Shown here: in pieces, positions 38,467 to 53,400 of the stretch
Layout of the letters: each line of letters starts with the position of its first letter
How positions within the stretch are numbered: position 1 is the first letter of the stretch
Source: Eonycteris spelaea
Taxonomy: Eukaryota; Chordata; Mammalia; Chiroptera; Pteropodidae
NCBI GenBank assembly: GCA_003508835.1
Contig: PUFA01000027.1
Location: 1,984,001 to 2,048,000, forward strand
Length of the DNA stretch: 64,000 nucleotides
Direction of reading: 5' to 3'
Translations under genes and position numbers: made by a program
Notes under the pieces: model-generated
Databases searched by the model: none
Told to the model about the DNA's origin: nothing
The model's input: the letters and a program-made list of their open reading frames with translations, nothing else

Positions 38467-41400
38467 ATGTGTTTAAGTTTTTAAAGAAAACAAACATGTA
38501 GATAACTTGTAAAATTCAACTTTCTGGTAAATTGGGGTCTCACATAATTGTATTTTGTATTTATTGATATGTTTTTAAATGTCCAGAAGTATAGAATAAT
38601 TTATGTGTATATTTCAAATTATTTAACATGTTTCATATTTGTGTTGGTCCTGAAGATATATCCATTAAAGTAGGAGAAAAATCACAGTTAAATAAGCTAC
38701 AAATTTATAGAAAACCTTTGTTTTTTACTAACCTGGAGATATATTTCACATCCAGATTTTTAGTTTTTATAATTTGCTAAAACTAGTGTTTGGAGCTTGA
38801 GATTCTGTAGTAATATTCCTTATGGTTATTGGAAGGAAGGAAAGATTCAACCTCTTTAGGTAGGTCGCCATGTAATTACTTAAGATTGATTCATTGTTTG
38901 GTTTTGTTTATTCAGAAAGTATGTCTGTATTTATGTATTTATTTTTTACTGTTTCCATAATAAGCTGCTAGATCCTGAGAATACAAAGATCCATTTTTTT
39001 TTAAATTTATGTACTGTTGCTAGTTTTTGTGCTCTGTATTAGGAATGTGGCTGGAAATTAGCCCACTCTCAGCCCTTGAAGGATTTGCAATCTAGTAGAT
39101 ATGACTTTCTGATGAATAACGATACGCTAAGATGAAGGGTAACAACAGATTGACTACAAAGGTCTATGAAAGCGCCATAGATCAAGGCACTTAGGATGGG
39201 GGTTGGTTAGAGTATAAGTGATAATCTAAGGAGGCTTTACAGAGGAGATGGTATTTCCAGAAGAACTGTAGGTTGGAAAGAGATAGTCATATGCCTTATA
39301 TAAATCTATAGGCATAAAAGCAAAGTTGAATTTAGATGACTTTGCTGTTATTCAACAGATATTTATAAATCACCTGCCATGTTCCAGGCACTAGGCTAGA
39401 CACCAGGCTAGACACTGTTGATACCCTGGTTAACAAAATAGAGTTCCTCAAAGAGCTTCTAGATGAGAGGCAGATACAGGTAATTAAGGAAGCAATGTGA
39501 CAAGTGCCAAAATAAGGGAATTATGGGGTATAATATCATTACAGAGAGTAGGCATGAAATGTAATTTTAAAAGTTTCAAAATTAGTTTTCAGATACAGTA
39601 ATCTTAAAGGTGAGAGTCTGGAGTGAGAAAGAAGGGTTATCCAATGTAATAGAAATAACACATGCAAAGATGCTCAAGATAGAGTATAGTCTATTCAGGG
39701 AATCACCAGCAGTTTTCATGTGACTAGAGCTAGAATTCAAAATGCTCCTTTATTTACGTTTGGCTTTGGTTATTAATATGTGCTTTTATTTTGTGAGAGA
39801 GTTGATAATAGATGAGGTAAGCAGATACTCGATTGTGAGTAATATCCTAAGCTATATTCGGTGGCTTGCAGATTTACTTTATCCATTTTTTGAATACTTC
39901 TTAATACATCAAGGTGTTATCTTCTAAAAATAAGGATATTGGGTTGAATTTATTTTGAAAGCAGTGGAGAACCATTGAAAGTTTTAAACAGAAGAATAAT
40001 GCAATTGGTGATATAGTAGTAGGAAATTAGGCTAAATTGTGAAGAAACCAGCAATTTAGATTTAATTCTATAGGTGAATGGTAGTCATTAAAAAGTATGA
40101 GCTACTTCAGTGGACTTGGGGAGTCTTGGTACGGAGTGAGACGATATTTGAAATTACTTGAATGGAATAGGCAGAGAGTTTAGAGATTGAAGAAGAGAGT
40201 TTAGGAATGGAACTATCCAAACAATTATAAGAGAGGATGGTAACAGGGGTCAGAGGGAAACAGGAGAAGAATGTCATGTAACACAAGAAAGGAAAGAGTT
40301 TTAAAAAGTGGGCAGTCAGTAGTATCACTTCAGGAGCTAGGTAGGGTAGAATAAAGCTACAGGACTTGGCAATCCAAGGTTCATTAATGGACTCTAAGGG
40401 TGAACTATGAAGCCCAAATGGTGAAGCCCGAAATCAAAACGTGGTAAAGTGAGGCATAAATGAGAAAAATTGGCATAGTGAAAGCAGAATGTTCTTCCAA
40501 GTAATCTTTTGTTAAGGATGTGAGAAGAATTTGAGAGTGAGACAAGATTGAAGGAGTATTTTCGACGATAAAGATAATTTAACACTTTGTAGACTGAGGG
40601 AAGGAAGGAGTGGAGAAGGGGAATAACATTGATAATGCAAGAGTTGAAGGAAGTAATGCATGGATATAGCCCCAGAAAAAAAAGGAAGGGATATAGACAG
40701 AGTAAAGGGTTAGCCACTAAGAGGATAGGGACATATTTTCTTTAGTCTCTAGTCTGAGAAGATAGGCTGAGTGAGCATATGGATGAAGTAAGAATGGAGG
40801 AAGGAAGAGAAGATAGGAGCACACGAGCCAGGTGAATTCTATTTTCTTTGAAATTGAGAATGAGACTTTATGCAGAAAGCGAGGAGAAGGACAAGAGGGA
40901 AAATAAGGTTTGGGATAACCACTGTGAGGAATGAGAAAGGGAGCCATCTAGGAATAAGGAAAAAAATTCACTGACATGACAATGTAAAATGAAGCACTAA
41001 GTACTTTCTTTTAGTGTAGCTTGTTTTAATATAGATTCTTGCCACCCAGGAGATAGGCAGGGAAATATTCTACATATCTTATAAAATGTGGACGCAGACT
41101 CAGGTTGAATAAGGGTGCTAGACTCGAAAGGGGTATATCTCTTAGAGAAAATAGGTTAATTTTGTTATTTTTCTCTGCTTTTGTAGTTTTCTATGAAAGT
41201 ATGAATTACGTTTATAATAAGAGAGTAACTCATTTTATTTTTACATAGGGGTCAGATGTTTTTCTAATTTTCTTTTTTTAATTGTTCCTTGTGCACATGA
41301 CTGTAATATCAGGTCTTCTATGCTGTGGGAAGTATATTGAACTCAGGTCGGAAGACAAGTTCTGGCTTTGTCCCTGGCAGGCTTTAGTAGTACCCTGTCT

Positions 41401-44400
41401 ACCTGGCTGCGTATAATTTGCATTTGATGAGGATTTCTGCCAAATTTCTCATTTTTTCTGCATTGTGGTCTATAATAACTATTCAGTTTATTTTGTTTAA
41501 AAATAACAAAATTTAGCTTTCCCAAAAGCTAAATCCAATATATATTTAACAAAAGATTGTTTTTCTTTAGGGCATGGACCTCATATTTTTATTTAATGCA
41601 TAAACTATGTATTTTATGAATACTTTTAATTGGCTTACATACTACAGCTTCATTCTTAAGCAATTTACTCCAATTCAAAATAATATTAGGCCATATTGGA
41701 TTTCAGTAGTTTTTTCTATTTTTTGTTTTTTTTGTAAAGAAGACCAAAGAATTAATCCTACAAACTTCATGCCATCCTGAATAACCATGTAACCAAGTAA
41801 GGTTGTTTAGACACTGGTTGTCCATCTTGTTATAATATTCAGTTAAGGAACTCTAGAAAATTAAAATGTAGTTAGAAGGAAGAACTTGAATTTAAGGAAA
41901 AAATTAAGTGATGTTACTTATATTAATTCTGTGAACTGTATATAACACTATTACAAAGATTTTCCTTTCTTTAGGATTCTGTTGCAAAGCCCCATGTGAT
42001 TGTAGCAGGAGCTGCCACAGTAAGTTATTATCTGTATTTCTGCATATGATTTTTGTTTCATACTTAAGGACATGCTAAGAAAAAGTTAACTTCTGTTAAA
42101 TGGAATTCTTGATTGTACTTGTATTTTAATTTTTTTCTATTAGAATTAATGACCGATGAATTTTAATAAAAGACCTGACTGAACTTAGGAAATTTGACGT
42201 TAAATGTCAACATTATTTTATATTGGCTTTTTATAACTGCCTTCATATATCGTGTGAAATAATTTGACCATAATTCTAACATTGAATAAAAATGAGAATT
42301 ATCTTAATAACCTTTGTTACAGTAGAGTAAATTATATACTTAAATTTTTCTGTGAGAAATACTGAATTAATGCTTAATTTTCACTCCTTCTTAGTGGTCT
42401 ATCAAGATTCATAATGGCAGCAATGAAGCGCTTTCCCAATATAAAACAAACATTACCTCCATAGCACCACTTTTAGAAAAACTGGCAAAGACTAGTGATG
42501 TTTATTGGGTCTTACAAGGTAAGGAATGAGTAATGAAAAAAATGTCATTTTGTATATATTCTGAGGAATGGATTTTTATTATCTTCTATTTCAAGAAGCA
42601 AAATTACTGCTTTATGAGAATAAATTTTGAAATAAGGTTTGCAAAATAGAATAAATTTGAGTTATTTTCTTTGCTTTTTTGAACTTAGGGAACAGACATC
42701 TAATAAGTATAAGTAAAAAAAAACAAAAATAAATAAAAATATCCTCCAAGGAGCCTCAACAGGCAGAATACATTCTAAAGGCAAATAAGATGCTTACCTC
42801 TGATTTTTTATTTCTTACAAAGTATACTTAATATGATTGGGAAATAGAGGAAACAATTATTAAGTCTTTTTCATAATATTAGACTCATTGGAAGTAAATA
42901 GTCTTTGGAATTGACAATATATTTAAATTTATACTATCTGGTTTATACTTGATAATGAAATTCTCTAAGAGAAAGTTGACATTAGATCAACTCATTTCAG
43001 AAGTTTACTGAATGTCCATTATTTAATGCCTAACACAGTATGAGAATCTTTGGGTTTTTTAGCAATTCAACTTTTCAGAAACTCATGATTATTTCCAAGT
43101 TGAATATCAAGCTGAGAGAAATAAAAGGGCCGGTGATAATCTGTATTTATAGACTCATTGCTAACTTTCCTTTTACTAAAATGAGAAAAGGCTAAATTAT
43201 TTATCATAAGTGATAAGACACCTTGTTCCTTAATAACATTACCTCTTAATTGTGTGAACAAAGTTTACAGAATTAAGCAATAACAGCAAGATGAAAAGAA
43301 TGGCTACTATTCTTAATTAGACAGTCTTCTATAATCCAGTTTTAAATTCCCATTACCTAGTATAATCCAGCATTCACAAATTTTAAACTCTTAAAATATG
43401 CTGGAACATAAAAATGTCTCCTGAAAGTTTTGTACCTGAGAGGAGACCTAAAAGTTGTTTAAATTTGGAGGCGATATTGATTGATTCAGAAATTGAATAT
43501 AAGATAGGAATGCTATTGCAAATCTTGGCCAGTGTTATTTAAAAATGAATTATTTGGTACCTAGAATCCTCTGAACTTCAACAGTGAAATATGAAATGCA
43601 GTCAACTAAATTACATGACCACAATTTCTACCAATAGGGATTTGTTTTACTGTGTTTTTAATAATGTATTTCATGTGCAGATCCTGTTTATGAAGATCTA
43701 TTAAGTGAAAATAGAAAAATGATCACTAATGAGAAGATAGATGCCTACAATGAAGCTGCAGTCAGTATTTTGAACAGTAGCACCAGAAATTCTAAATCAA
43801 ATGTTAAGATGTTCAGTGTTTCCAAATTAATTGCTCAAGAAACCATCATGGAATCTTCAGATGGCTTACATCTTCCAGAAACAAGCAGAGAAACTGTAAG
43901 AATTCTTGTATCCATCAGTAGGTAGAAACTATAATATCTAATTGGGTATAGCTGTAAGTTCTATAAGTGGTAATAAATAATTATTTTATTGCATTCTTAA
44001 TTCTTAATTATTGCAGTTATTCTGTCTAAACATACATCTAGAAATAATTTTGCTTTCTCACCTAGCTGAATATGTAAATGGGAGTTTTAGTATACTCTAA
44101 GAGTGAAAGAAGTTATGAAAGGAGGAAATGAAACTTCATTTATTGAGTGCCAGTCACTCTTAATATACTCTGTCTTATAAGAAGCTTATAAGTTCTCAGC
44201 ACTCATGTTTGAAATAAATAAAATAACACACTGCTGCTTTTATGTTCTTGCCTTAAACCTTAAACTTGCAAGATTAAGCTTCTGTAAAGAGCATATTTTT
44301 TATATGTAGAATAATTTTGATTATTTCCGTATAGCCTTATACTCTAAACATTATTCAAAGTACATAGTAGATACTAAAAAAAATCCAGATTGTCAGATGG

Positions 44401-47400
44401 AAAGGGATGTTAGGTTAAGTTTGAAAGAGAACTACATAATTGTAATTTTCACACATAGTGTAGCAGATACTATTTGGAGTCACTGTTTTCTTATGAAGTA
44501 GTGATTCTTAACCTTTTTGAGGATCACATAACCCCTCTGAGTGTTGGATAAAAAGCAGTGATTCTGTTCTTACCCTACAGAAAAATGTGTTTATATATGC
44601 ACAGATATGGTTCTTTAAGGGGTATTTTGGACCCACTGGAACTGGTTAAGAACCTTGGGATGGAGTTTATAGGCTGGCACCTGCAAGAGTGCCAGTCTCA
44701 GGGCTGAAAGGATGAAATTTTCTGAATAGTAGAGTACTTGAATGCTTAGGCTTAAATAATATAGTCATCTTAGAGTTCCAAAGATACCTAGACTATAAAG
44801 TTTCTATAAAACTAGATTTGACTTAACCTTCAACTAGGCAGAATCTTGACAGCTTGCCTAGAAAATTTTTATTATAATGAAACCATGTTGAAGATCCCAC
44901 ATTTTATTTAACATTAGGAATCTTAAAACTGTAAAATCCTAAATGGCCCATAAACCATAAACCAAATGAAAGACATATTTACAAGTATTGTTAGCTAAGA
45001 ATTAATTATAATTTGTGGAAATTATTTTTCTTTTTTTTTTTCACATCTAAAGACTAAGACTCTGTCTTAAATATCCTATTTCTGTATTGAACATCTGCTA
45101 ATTAAAATCCATTGGTCTTTGACATCTGTCAGTATTTTTCAGTTGAAGTCCACATCCTATTAGAAACCTTAAAATCAGTATTTTTTTTTTTAAAAGGATA
45201 GAGTAGAAAAATGTCAGTGTGCATTCCAGGTAGTAGGGATAGGTATTATTTCCCATGTATGCATTTGGGTCACATTATATAAAATGAGCTTTCATTATAG
45301 AGTCTAGTCCAAAAGTTTGAAAAGCTTTAAACTAGCTGTTACAGATTGAAGGAATACCATTATTTGCATGAGTGTTTGGGAAATGGTAGCAAAAAGTATA
45401 AAAGCGTTTTGGTCTCAGTCCTTAGTATTCACAGGAGAAAATCTAATGCGAGATAAATTACTGACAAGGTAATACCAGATAACTTGATTTATTCACAGAG
45501 TGCAATGATTCTTATGAACGTGTGTTGCAATAAGATTTTGAAGCCTGTGGATGGTTCCTGTTGTCAACCTCAGCCTCCTCTTACTCTCATACAGAAGCTA
45601 GCTGCTTGTTTTTTTACTTTATCTATTATCGGATATTTAATTTTTTATATAATTCATCGCAATGTTCATCGGAAGAATAAGCCATGTACTGATTTGGAAA
45701 GTGGAGAGGAAAAGAAAAATATTATCAATACCCCTGTGTCTTCATTAGAAATACTTTTACAGTCTTTCTGCAAACTTGGCCTGATTATGGCTTATTTCTA
45801 TATGTGTGACCGTGCGAATCTATTCATGAAGGAAAATAAATTTTATACACATTCAACTTTCTTTATTCCAATTATCTACATCTTGGTTTTGGGAGTATTT
45901 TACAATGAAAATACTAAAGAGGTAAGAGTCATTTTCTTTTTCGCTCATGTTATCCTTCCTTCTTATCTCATTACGAACTCTAGATTTTAAAAACCAGTAT
46001 TTATCATGCCAGGATATGGAAGTATGGATATAGAAGAGAACAGGGGAATATTGTGGTTGTACTTCACTAAGTGGGCTCTGTTGTTTTATTTGAAACAGTT
46101 TGGGGGAAGGTCAAAGGGTCTCATGAAGATTGTTGAAAAGTTGGAAAATAATGATCTGTGAAAAAGATGTCATGACTTAGTGTTATTTTGTCTGCATGGG
46201 GATAGAGAAAATAGAGGGGCTTCCAATTTTAATGGCCTTCAAACATGAGATGCTATTACCTTTTATAAAATAAAAAATGTATAATTATAATAATAAATGC
46301 TTATATGCACAAATGTATTTTATATTTATACAGTCATATACATACAAATGAGAACTTACATAATAATGTGGGCACTGTTCACAATATTTTGAATTTCCTA
46401 TTTTAGCATTGCTGTATTTGCTCAATATTAGTGTAACTCCTTTTTAAGGCATGATTTATTTGAATTAATAAATTCTGTTGTAAGAAATAATTCATATGCA
46501 GATGATTAATCAGTTCTTCATCTCCAATGAGACTATTGTGGGGAAAATAAACCATAATAGTAGTAGAGTTTTTTTCCCACAATGAAGTATGAGAACTATA
46601 AGAGCTGTCTAACTGAAATCCTAAGATTTTTCTTAAAGAAAAATATAAAATGCCATTTTTTAGATTTATAAAAACATGTCATAGTTTAAATGTAATCTTA
46701 ATATAAAATCATAAGTATCAAATACTATTTAAAATCTCTTTTAGTATGTTAATTTTCAAATTCGTATTAATTTAAATAGTTATTATATCTTTTATCAAGA
46801 AATAAAATGACAGTCTTTAACTGTTTTTTCCCCTAAGGTTCTTTTCACAAAAGCATTAGCTTTATATCCTATAAGAACAATTTTAACATACTTAATATAA
46901 ACTGTCTAAATAATAGCTTCACGGTGAATTTCAAAATAGGTCTTGGTTCTTTTGCACAGACTAAAGTGTTAAATAGAGAACAAACAGATGAATGGAAAGG
47001 CTGGATGCAACTTGTGATTTTGATTTATCACATCTCTGGAGCAAGTACAGTAAGTATTTTGAAGTTCAGAACATACAGGAATTAATGTCACTTTATTTTT
47101 TAAAGGCACCAACTCTTTTGTGTTTTATATTCTCTACCGTATAAGAAACCCTTATTTCCAACCCAATCTTTCTGTCTTCCTGTTCTCCTACCACCTGACT
47201 CTTTGAAAATGTATAGTTTTAAGAGCAAAATAAACTTTAAAAAAATAACAAGGCAATAATTTATTTGTATTTACTTGTCTTTAATTTTAATGTAGTAGAA
47301 ACAGCTGATAATCTAAGGGTATTATTTCATGCTATCCTGTTGAACAACTAATTTAAAGTTATCAAGAATCTTTATAGATGACATAATTGCAAAGGATTTA

Positions 47401-50400
47401 GAATAGGCAAGTCACTATCAAAAGAAATCAAATTATGATTATATCTACCCCTTCACTGTATTTTAGGAAGTTTAACCAACTGTTTTTACACTTATGAAAG
47501 TTAAAAAACTTAGAACTTTCTTGTCCCAGTGTTCAGAGAACTCAGAAACCCATGGACTACTACTCCTTCTCCATGAGATGGAGGACCCTCTCATTGTTCT
47601 CCCAGTGCCTTTTGTACCTGGACAAAATCATTTTTTCCTTCTCCTTACTTGTATTAAAAGGCAGGAGTCTCATGGTCTGGGGACACCTTGGATTTAGCAA
47701 GGGTAGAAAAAATGTATTCAGAGTTGTAGCATTTCAGTTACTTGTCAGTTAAAACAGCTTTTGAGGGTGAACCTAGCTATTTAATAACCACTCGTCACAC
47801 AAGTTTTTATAGTGAAGATACCAACTGATTTCTGTAAAATATGTTTTAAAAATCTAAGCAACTCATTTATAATTTGGGAACTTCTGAACTGTTTTATTTG
47901 CTTATAAAAAGCACATGGCTTTAAACAGTATTTGAATTAGTGATAAGTTGAGATCACAGAGGAGTGTTCCTCAGAAAAGAGTATTTTGAAATTTTCTTAG
48001 CAGATGTTAAGAAGGTAAATAATACTGAGGTTGTTCATATATCTCTAAAATTTAAAAATGTCATTTTTCATTGAGTCTCGATTCTTTTCAAACTTTGTGG
48101 TGACTTTATGTATGGTTTGTTTGAAAGGACAAAAGGCAGAGGACTGAAGTATAATTATACTGAAATTATGTGACTGATATATATATTTTGGGGAACAGTG
48201 AAATTTCTATGACATTGCAGCTGAAGGGACCTAGTGAATTCAGGTAGCTACAGAAGACCCAAGGTAGTAAAGAGAGATGAAAGTAGTCAAGGAGAGATGA
48301 AGATAGTAAGGCTTAGTTTATAAGCCTGGTTTGGAATTTATAAAATAAATTTGGTAAATTCTCTAAAGAATAAGTAGAGATGTGTATTGAATCTTAGAAA
48401 TATCTCTGACATGTGAATAAAGATTAAATTAATTTTGGGGGAAGAAGCATTTTGTTTTAAGAAGATGCCACTTAGAGACATAATTAATTACTGACATATT
48501 AAAATGTGATACTACTGTTTAAAAAAAAAGTTGAAAGAATTAATGGCAGATTAGTTTCTCAATTCAGTGATTCCAGAAAGGATTTGGATCATAAAAGGAT
48601 GCAGGCCATTTGGCATTCTATTATAATCATTTGCCAAGCTAGCATTCTAATACATCTTAGACTACATCCCGATACATCCTAAATTACAGTTTTAAAAAAT
48701 CCCTGTTCTGGAAGGACATACTTTTCATTAACAGATCATTTGTTATGATTAATTAACATATCCCTCTTCTTTTATACTATAGGATTTTGTGATTAAAAAT
48801 TACCTGTATTTACATCAGCAAAGCATTATTAGCATGAATTATAACATATTTTGGGACTTGATTCTTAGATATTTGAGGGAATAGCTTTTTAAAAAACTTT
48901 TTAACTTATAATTATTTTAATTACCTAATTTTAATGTTTTTTTTATTTTGAGTAAAATATGTCAAACTTTACTTGTGCCATGTTTTTATGCTAAAATGGA
49001 AACTATATCAAAAATTACAGAGAATTATTAAAATACAGATGGTCTAGCAGATTGCAACTGTTGGTATAAACATTCTTTTAAAACATAAGTTATATCAAAT
49101 ATGGCTAAAATACTATGAATTTAATATGGAGAGTACAGCAAGGTAGTTATATATTGTAGATGATTTTGTGTTCGATTGTGGGTTTTTTCCTGGGAGGGTT
49201 TGTAAATGACTTTTATGAAGGGACTTGAATGAAAGGTTTTGAGGGAAAATTTGTGTGACTAGTAAAAGAACAGAACCAGAAGTCAGCCCAACTATTAATT
49301 CAAGTGAAGTTGGAATTTCAAAATACTTTTAATACTAAAACTTTATTGTAATACTTGACTGATGAAAGACAAAAAGAAAAATAGTTTACAGGAGACTGAA
49401 GAGGAATGAAAACTAAATGTATGATCATTGATTCAATATCCTAAATTAAAAAAAAATTTAATCATAAAGGATATTATTGGAACAATCTGGAAATTTTGAA
49501 TATGGATTGTACAGTAAATACTGTTATATCCATTTTAAATTTCTTGAATATGAGAGTGATAATATAGTTAGATACAAAACTATTTTTCCTCTTAGGAGGT
49601 ACTCGCTAAAATATTTAGGAATGATATCATGTTGTATGCAACAGACTTTTAAATGGTTCAACCTAATATATATAGATAGATGTCCATTGTACTATCTTGC
49701 AACTTCTCTGTTGACTTAAAATATCTTAAAATAAAAAGGAGAATTATTACATGAAACTTGTAATAATCCAACATTGGCAGGAATCTGGCAAATCATTGTG
49801 ATAGTGTTTAACTGAAATAAGTTGTGTTTACTGTTTAAATATAATAACCAACCCTCAATTTTGTAGGCCCAGCCTCAGTTTTGAAGGGACTTGAAAGCAT
49901 GTTTTAAGGATAGTGGTTAAAGTAATTGGGAATGGTTTGCCTAGGTTTGACATCTGTTTTTAAATACTTGCAGAACTATCAGATGTAAAAGTGATGAAGC
50001 TAGACGCTCCATTATGGTAGCTACTAGTAGCTACAGGTGGTTATTGAGCACTTCAAATGTAACTAGTCGGAACTGAAATGTGCTGTACTACATAAAGTGA
50101 AGTACAAACCAGATTAAGAAAGATTATGACAAATGCATACCAAATTCAACAACAGTGTTAAGAAAATAATATGAAATACCTCATTACATATTGGAATGTT
50201 AATATTTTAGATATATTGAGTTAAATAAAATATATTTATTAAAGTTAGTTTCATTTATTTCTTTTAACATTTTAAATGTTCTGGTAGTCACATTAAAAAT
50301 TTACTATGTGGCTGGCTCAAATTTTATTTCTATTGCATAGGCCTAACCTAGAAGGCTAAAGTTGGTAGTTTTACTTTGAATTAGATTTCAACTTTTCATG

Positions 50401-53400
50401 AAAAGTAGCTGTATAGCAGTTAATGAGCATCTGAAAATTGAATGAATTGCCTTGGGAATTTGTATGTTTTCTGATACTGTTAGTGCTCAAATAAATACTT
50501 TAAGGGAATATTTTAGAATATATTCAAGAATGAAGTAAGGGTACAGATTTAGATTAGGTAAATCCTGAGATTATATCATTACTACATTTCTCACCTTCAT
50601 TACATTCTAATATGTTACACCTTCATTGAAAATTTCTATCTAATGATGAGATGACACTTAAAAACTAATGATGAAGAACAATAAATAAAAACTCTTTAAT
50701 ATAGAGGTTATTTGTACTGTACTAACTCAGAGGAAGGAGAAATGACTCTCATCTGAGAGTAAAGATTGGAAATTTCGAACAGATTTCTAAAAAAGAATAG
50801 GATTTGAATAAGCAAACTGTGGTTGGGAGAACATTCCAGGGTAGAATATACAGGTGAACAAGGGAAAAGGGACAGGAGAAGCACAAGAGAACTAGTTTAG
50901 GAAACAAAATCAAACTGTTTGGCTAGAGTGGAATCTATGTTAAAGAATTTATGAACTATTACAAATTCAGAGTTTTTTCCTTCCAGAAAAAAATATTATC
51001 TCTAAGAAAAGAAAAGCGTGTTCAAGGATACGTTCAAGGATATATACAAAAGGCGTATACATTCAAGGTCTTATAAAGTCTGTTTAGGTTGTCTGCTTAA
51101 TTTTATTTTATCCTACAAAGCCTCACTTGGGGAATGCACATTAACTAGAGTGGCTGTAAACACTGTTCATGCTGGATAATTACAAAGATGATCAGAAAAG
51201 TCTACAAAATAGAAGCCCTCCCCCCCAAAAAAACTTTACATTGACTAATTATCCTTAAAAGAACGGCCTGAACAAACCTTTTAAAGATCATTTTTAAAAA
51301 CAGTGCACTCATGTTGTGTGGAGATCATGAATGTACACCTAAAGGACAGTTGGTTGTGGGCAAGTGAAATGGCATTGTTTTAAGGTCTTGAGAAATAAGA
51401 CTTATAAATGAGATAATATTTCCAGTGACTCCCCCCAAAATATAGGTAGGAAATATTATATTTCATTCAACTTAGAAGTGAATACATGATGCTCTGAAAA
51501 ACCATGGTAAGTGATTCTCAGGGTCTTGGCCATAATGAAACATTTATGTAGTAATGTAAAATAAAATTGTTTTATACAATAAGAGAAGGAAATAATATTT
51601 CTAAATTATGTTTGCATAAGCTTTTTAAATATGTATTTTTTTGCTGAGCTATTCAGTATTGTAAATAATCATGTAACAATTTTATTTACAAGTCTAAGTC
51701 TACTTATAAGGGCCAAAAATTTAGGATTTTTGTTTTGTTTTTGATTCTCATTGGGAAAATGTGAAATCCAGAGTGAATTCATATTCAGCATATATGGCGA
51801 TTAATTATTATAGATATCATATTTAATCCTAACTGGAAAAAATGTACAAAATACTTTCTATTTATTGACTCATGCATTTCTCATAACTCTTTAAGAGGAA
51901 TAGCCTCATTTCTCAGTTTAGAAAACTCAAAATCACATAGCTAGTAAGTGGCAGAAACGGAATTTGAATCTAGGCCTATCTGATTTCAAAGTCCACATTT
52001 TTTTAACCCCTGCTATAATACCTAACTTTTGAGAATAAATCTTTTCATTGAGCTAATGTCAAATAGTAACGTGATCCATTATCTTGGTTAAATGTACTGG
52101 TTATAATAATTCAAGGTACAGTTAGTGCCAACACATATTCTACCTATTTTTGTCAACAGTTTTTGCCTGTGTACATGCACATTCGGGTTCTGGTTGCTGC
52201 ATATCTCTTTCAGACAGGGTATGGGCATTTCTCATACTTTTGGATCAAAGGAGACTTTGGAATCCACAGAGTATGTCAGGTAGGAGTGTATTCAGTTATT
52301 ATCTTTTTCTCATTTCAACATGCTTTTGTGCCTAATTGTTAAGGGAAAAAAATAACATATATAGTCATTTTAAGGCCATGAATAATTCGAATTTACAAAA
52401 TAGCATTTTAAAGTTGAGTTATTTCTGTGTTCTATGGTTAATAATTCAAGATAAATAATTTACTACTGAGGGAACAGAAAATATAATTTAGATGAATATA
52501 TAATAAAAGCACTGGTACTCAAGGGATAACATTGCTGATTCACTTTAGTTTTATAGAAATGTACAGTTAATGGGATTTTGTAACATGCTATGTTTTCTCT
52601 AAGAAGAGAATTAATATTTATTAAGTTTCTACCTTATACTAGGCAATTTCTGAACATTATTTTATTTACCCCTCATTATACCTCTGATTTGTGGCCTTTA
52701 TGTGTACAGACAAGGACACTGAGGCTCAGAGAGGTTAAATAATTTGTCTATGGTCACACAGTAAGTGGTGCAACTCTAATATCAATCTACTCAAATTCTT
52801 TGTTCTCTGAATGCACTACACTGTCTGAAGTGACTGTTAGAAAAGTCCTAACTATACTTTTAATTTGAGTAATATCATTTTGTATCTATGACAGCTCTCA
52901 GTTTAATCCCAAAAGGGGTGAATCAACATCAAATAGAAATGAGATGGACACCTTTTCTTGAGATAATTTCATCTCTGCTTATAAACTGTAGGCCTAGGAA
53001 GGAGGTGGATGTTTCTTTTCCTACATTTAACAAGATGGCAGTTTTAGCCAGAGGACAGCTCAGGCTGGTGCTTTGCTGGGATTTAGTTAACATAATGATG
53101 CTTAAATATTTTATATTCAAACTCTTTACAATGACTGTAAAACAAATATAATTTTAGGAATTAGTTAAAGATACTTGTGCAGTTATTATTTTAGTCTTAA
53201 ATAAACATTTACACTGTCAGAAAGAATCTTTCTTTGCTCTTCATGCATTTCTGGAATGAAATCCATTTTCTTCTTTTGAATAGGTCTTATTTCGTCTCAA
53301 TTTCCTGGTAGTGGTGTTATGTATAGTGATGGATCGGCCTTATCAATTCTATTACTTTGTCCCTTTGGTCACTGTATGGTTCATGGTCATATATGTTACT

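Larger units (their letters stand above)
47050..52159 (+). other. CASD1: CASD1 intron 10
   Basis: 5.1 kb. It contains a DNA-transposon-like relic (50000-50345) and a MIR (51845-52020). The remainder is AT-rich and unassigned. Short open frames near 47.5 kb have no recognisable homology. Confidence 0.55.

Noticed and set aside
40394..40947. Adjacent open frames on the - strand in intron 5
   Set aside because: They are antisense to an old purine-rich interspersed repeat and have no recognisable homology.
45484..45990. A 168-residue open frame that looks like a small membrane protein
   Set aside because: It is CASD1 exon 9 plus a few flanking intron bases; the exon boundaries and the conserved protein explain it.
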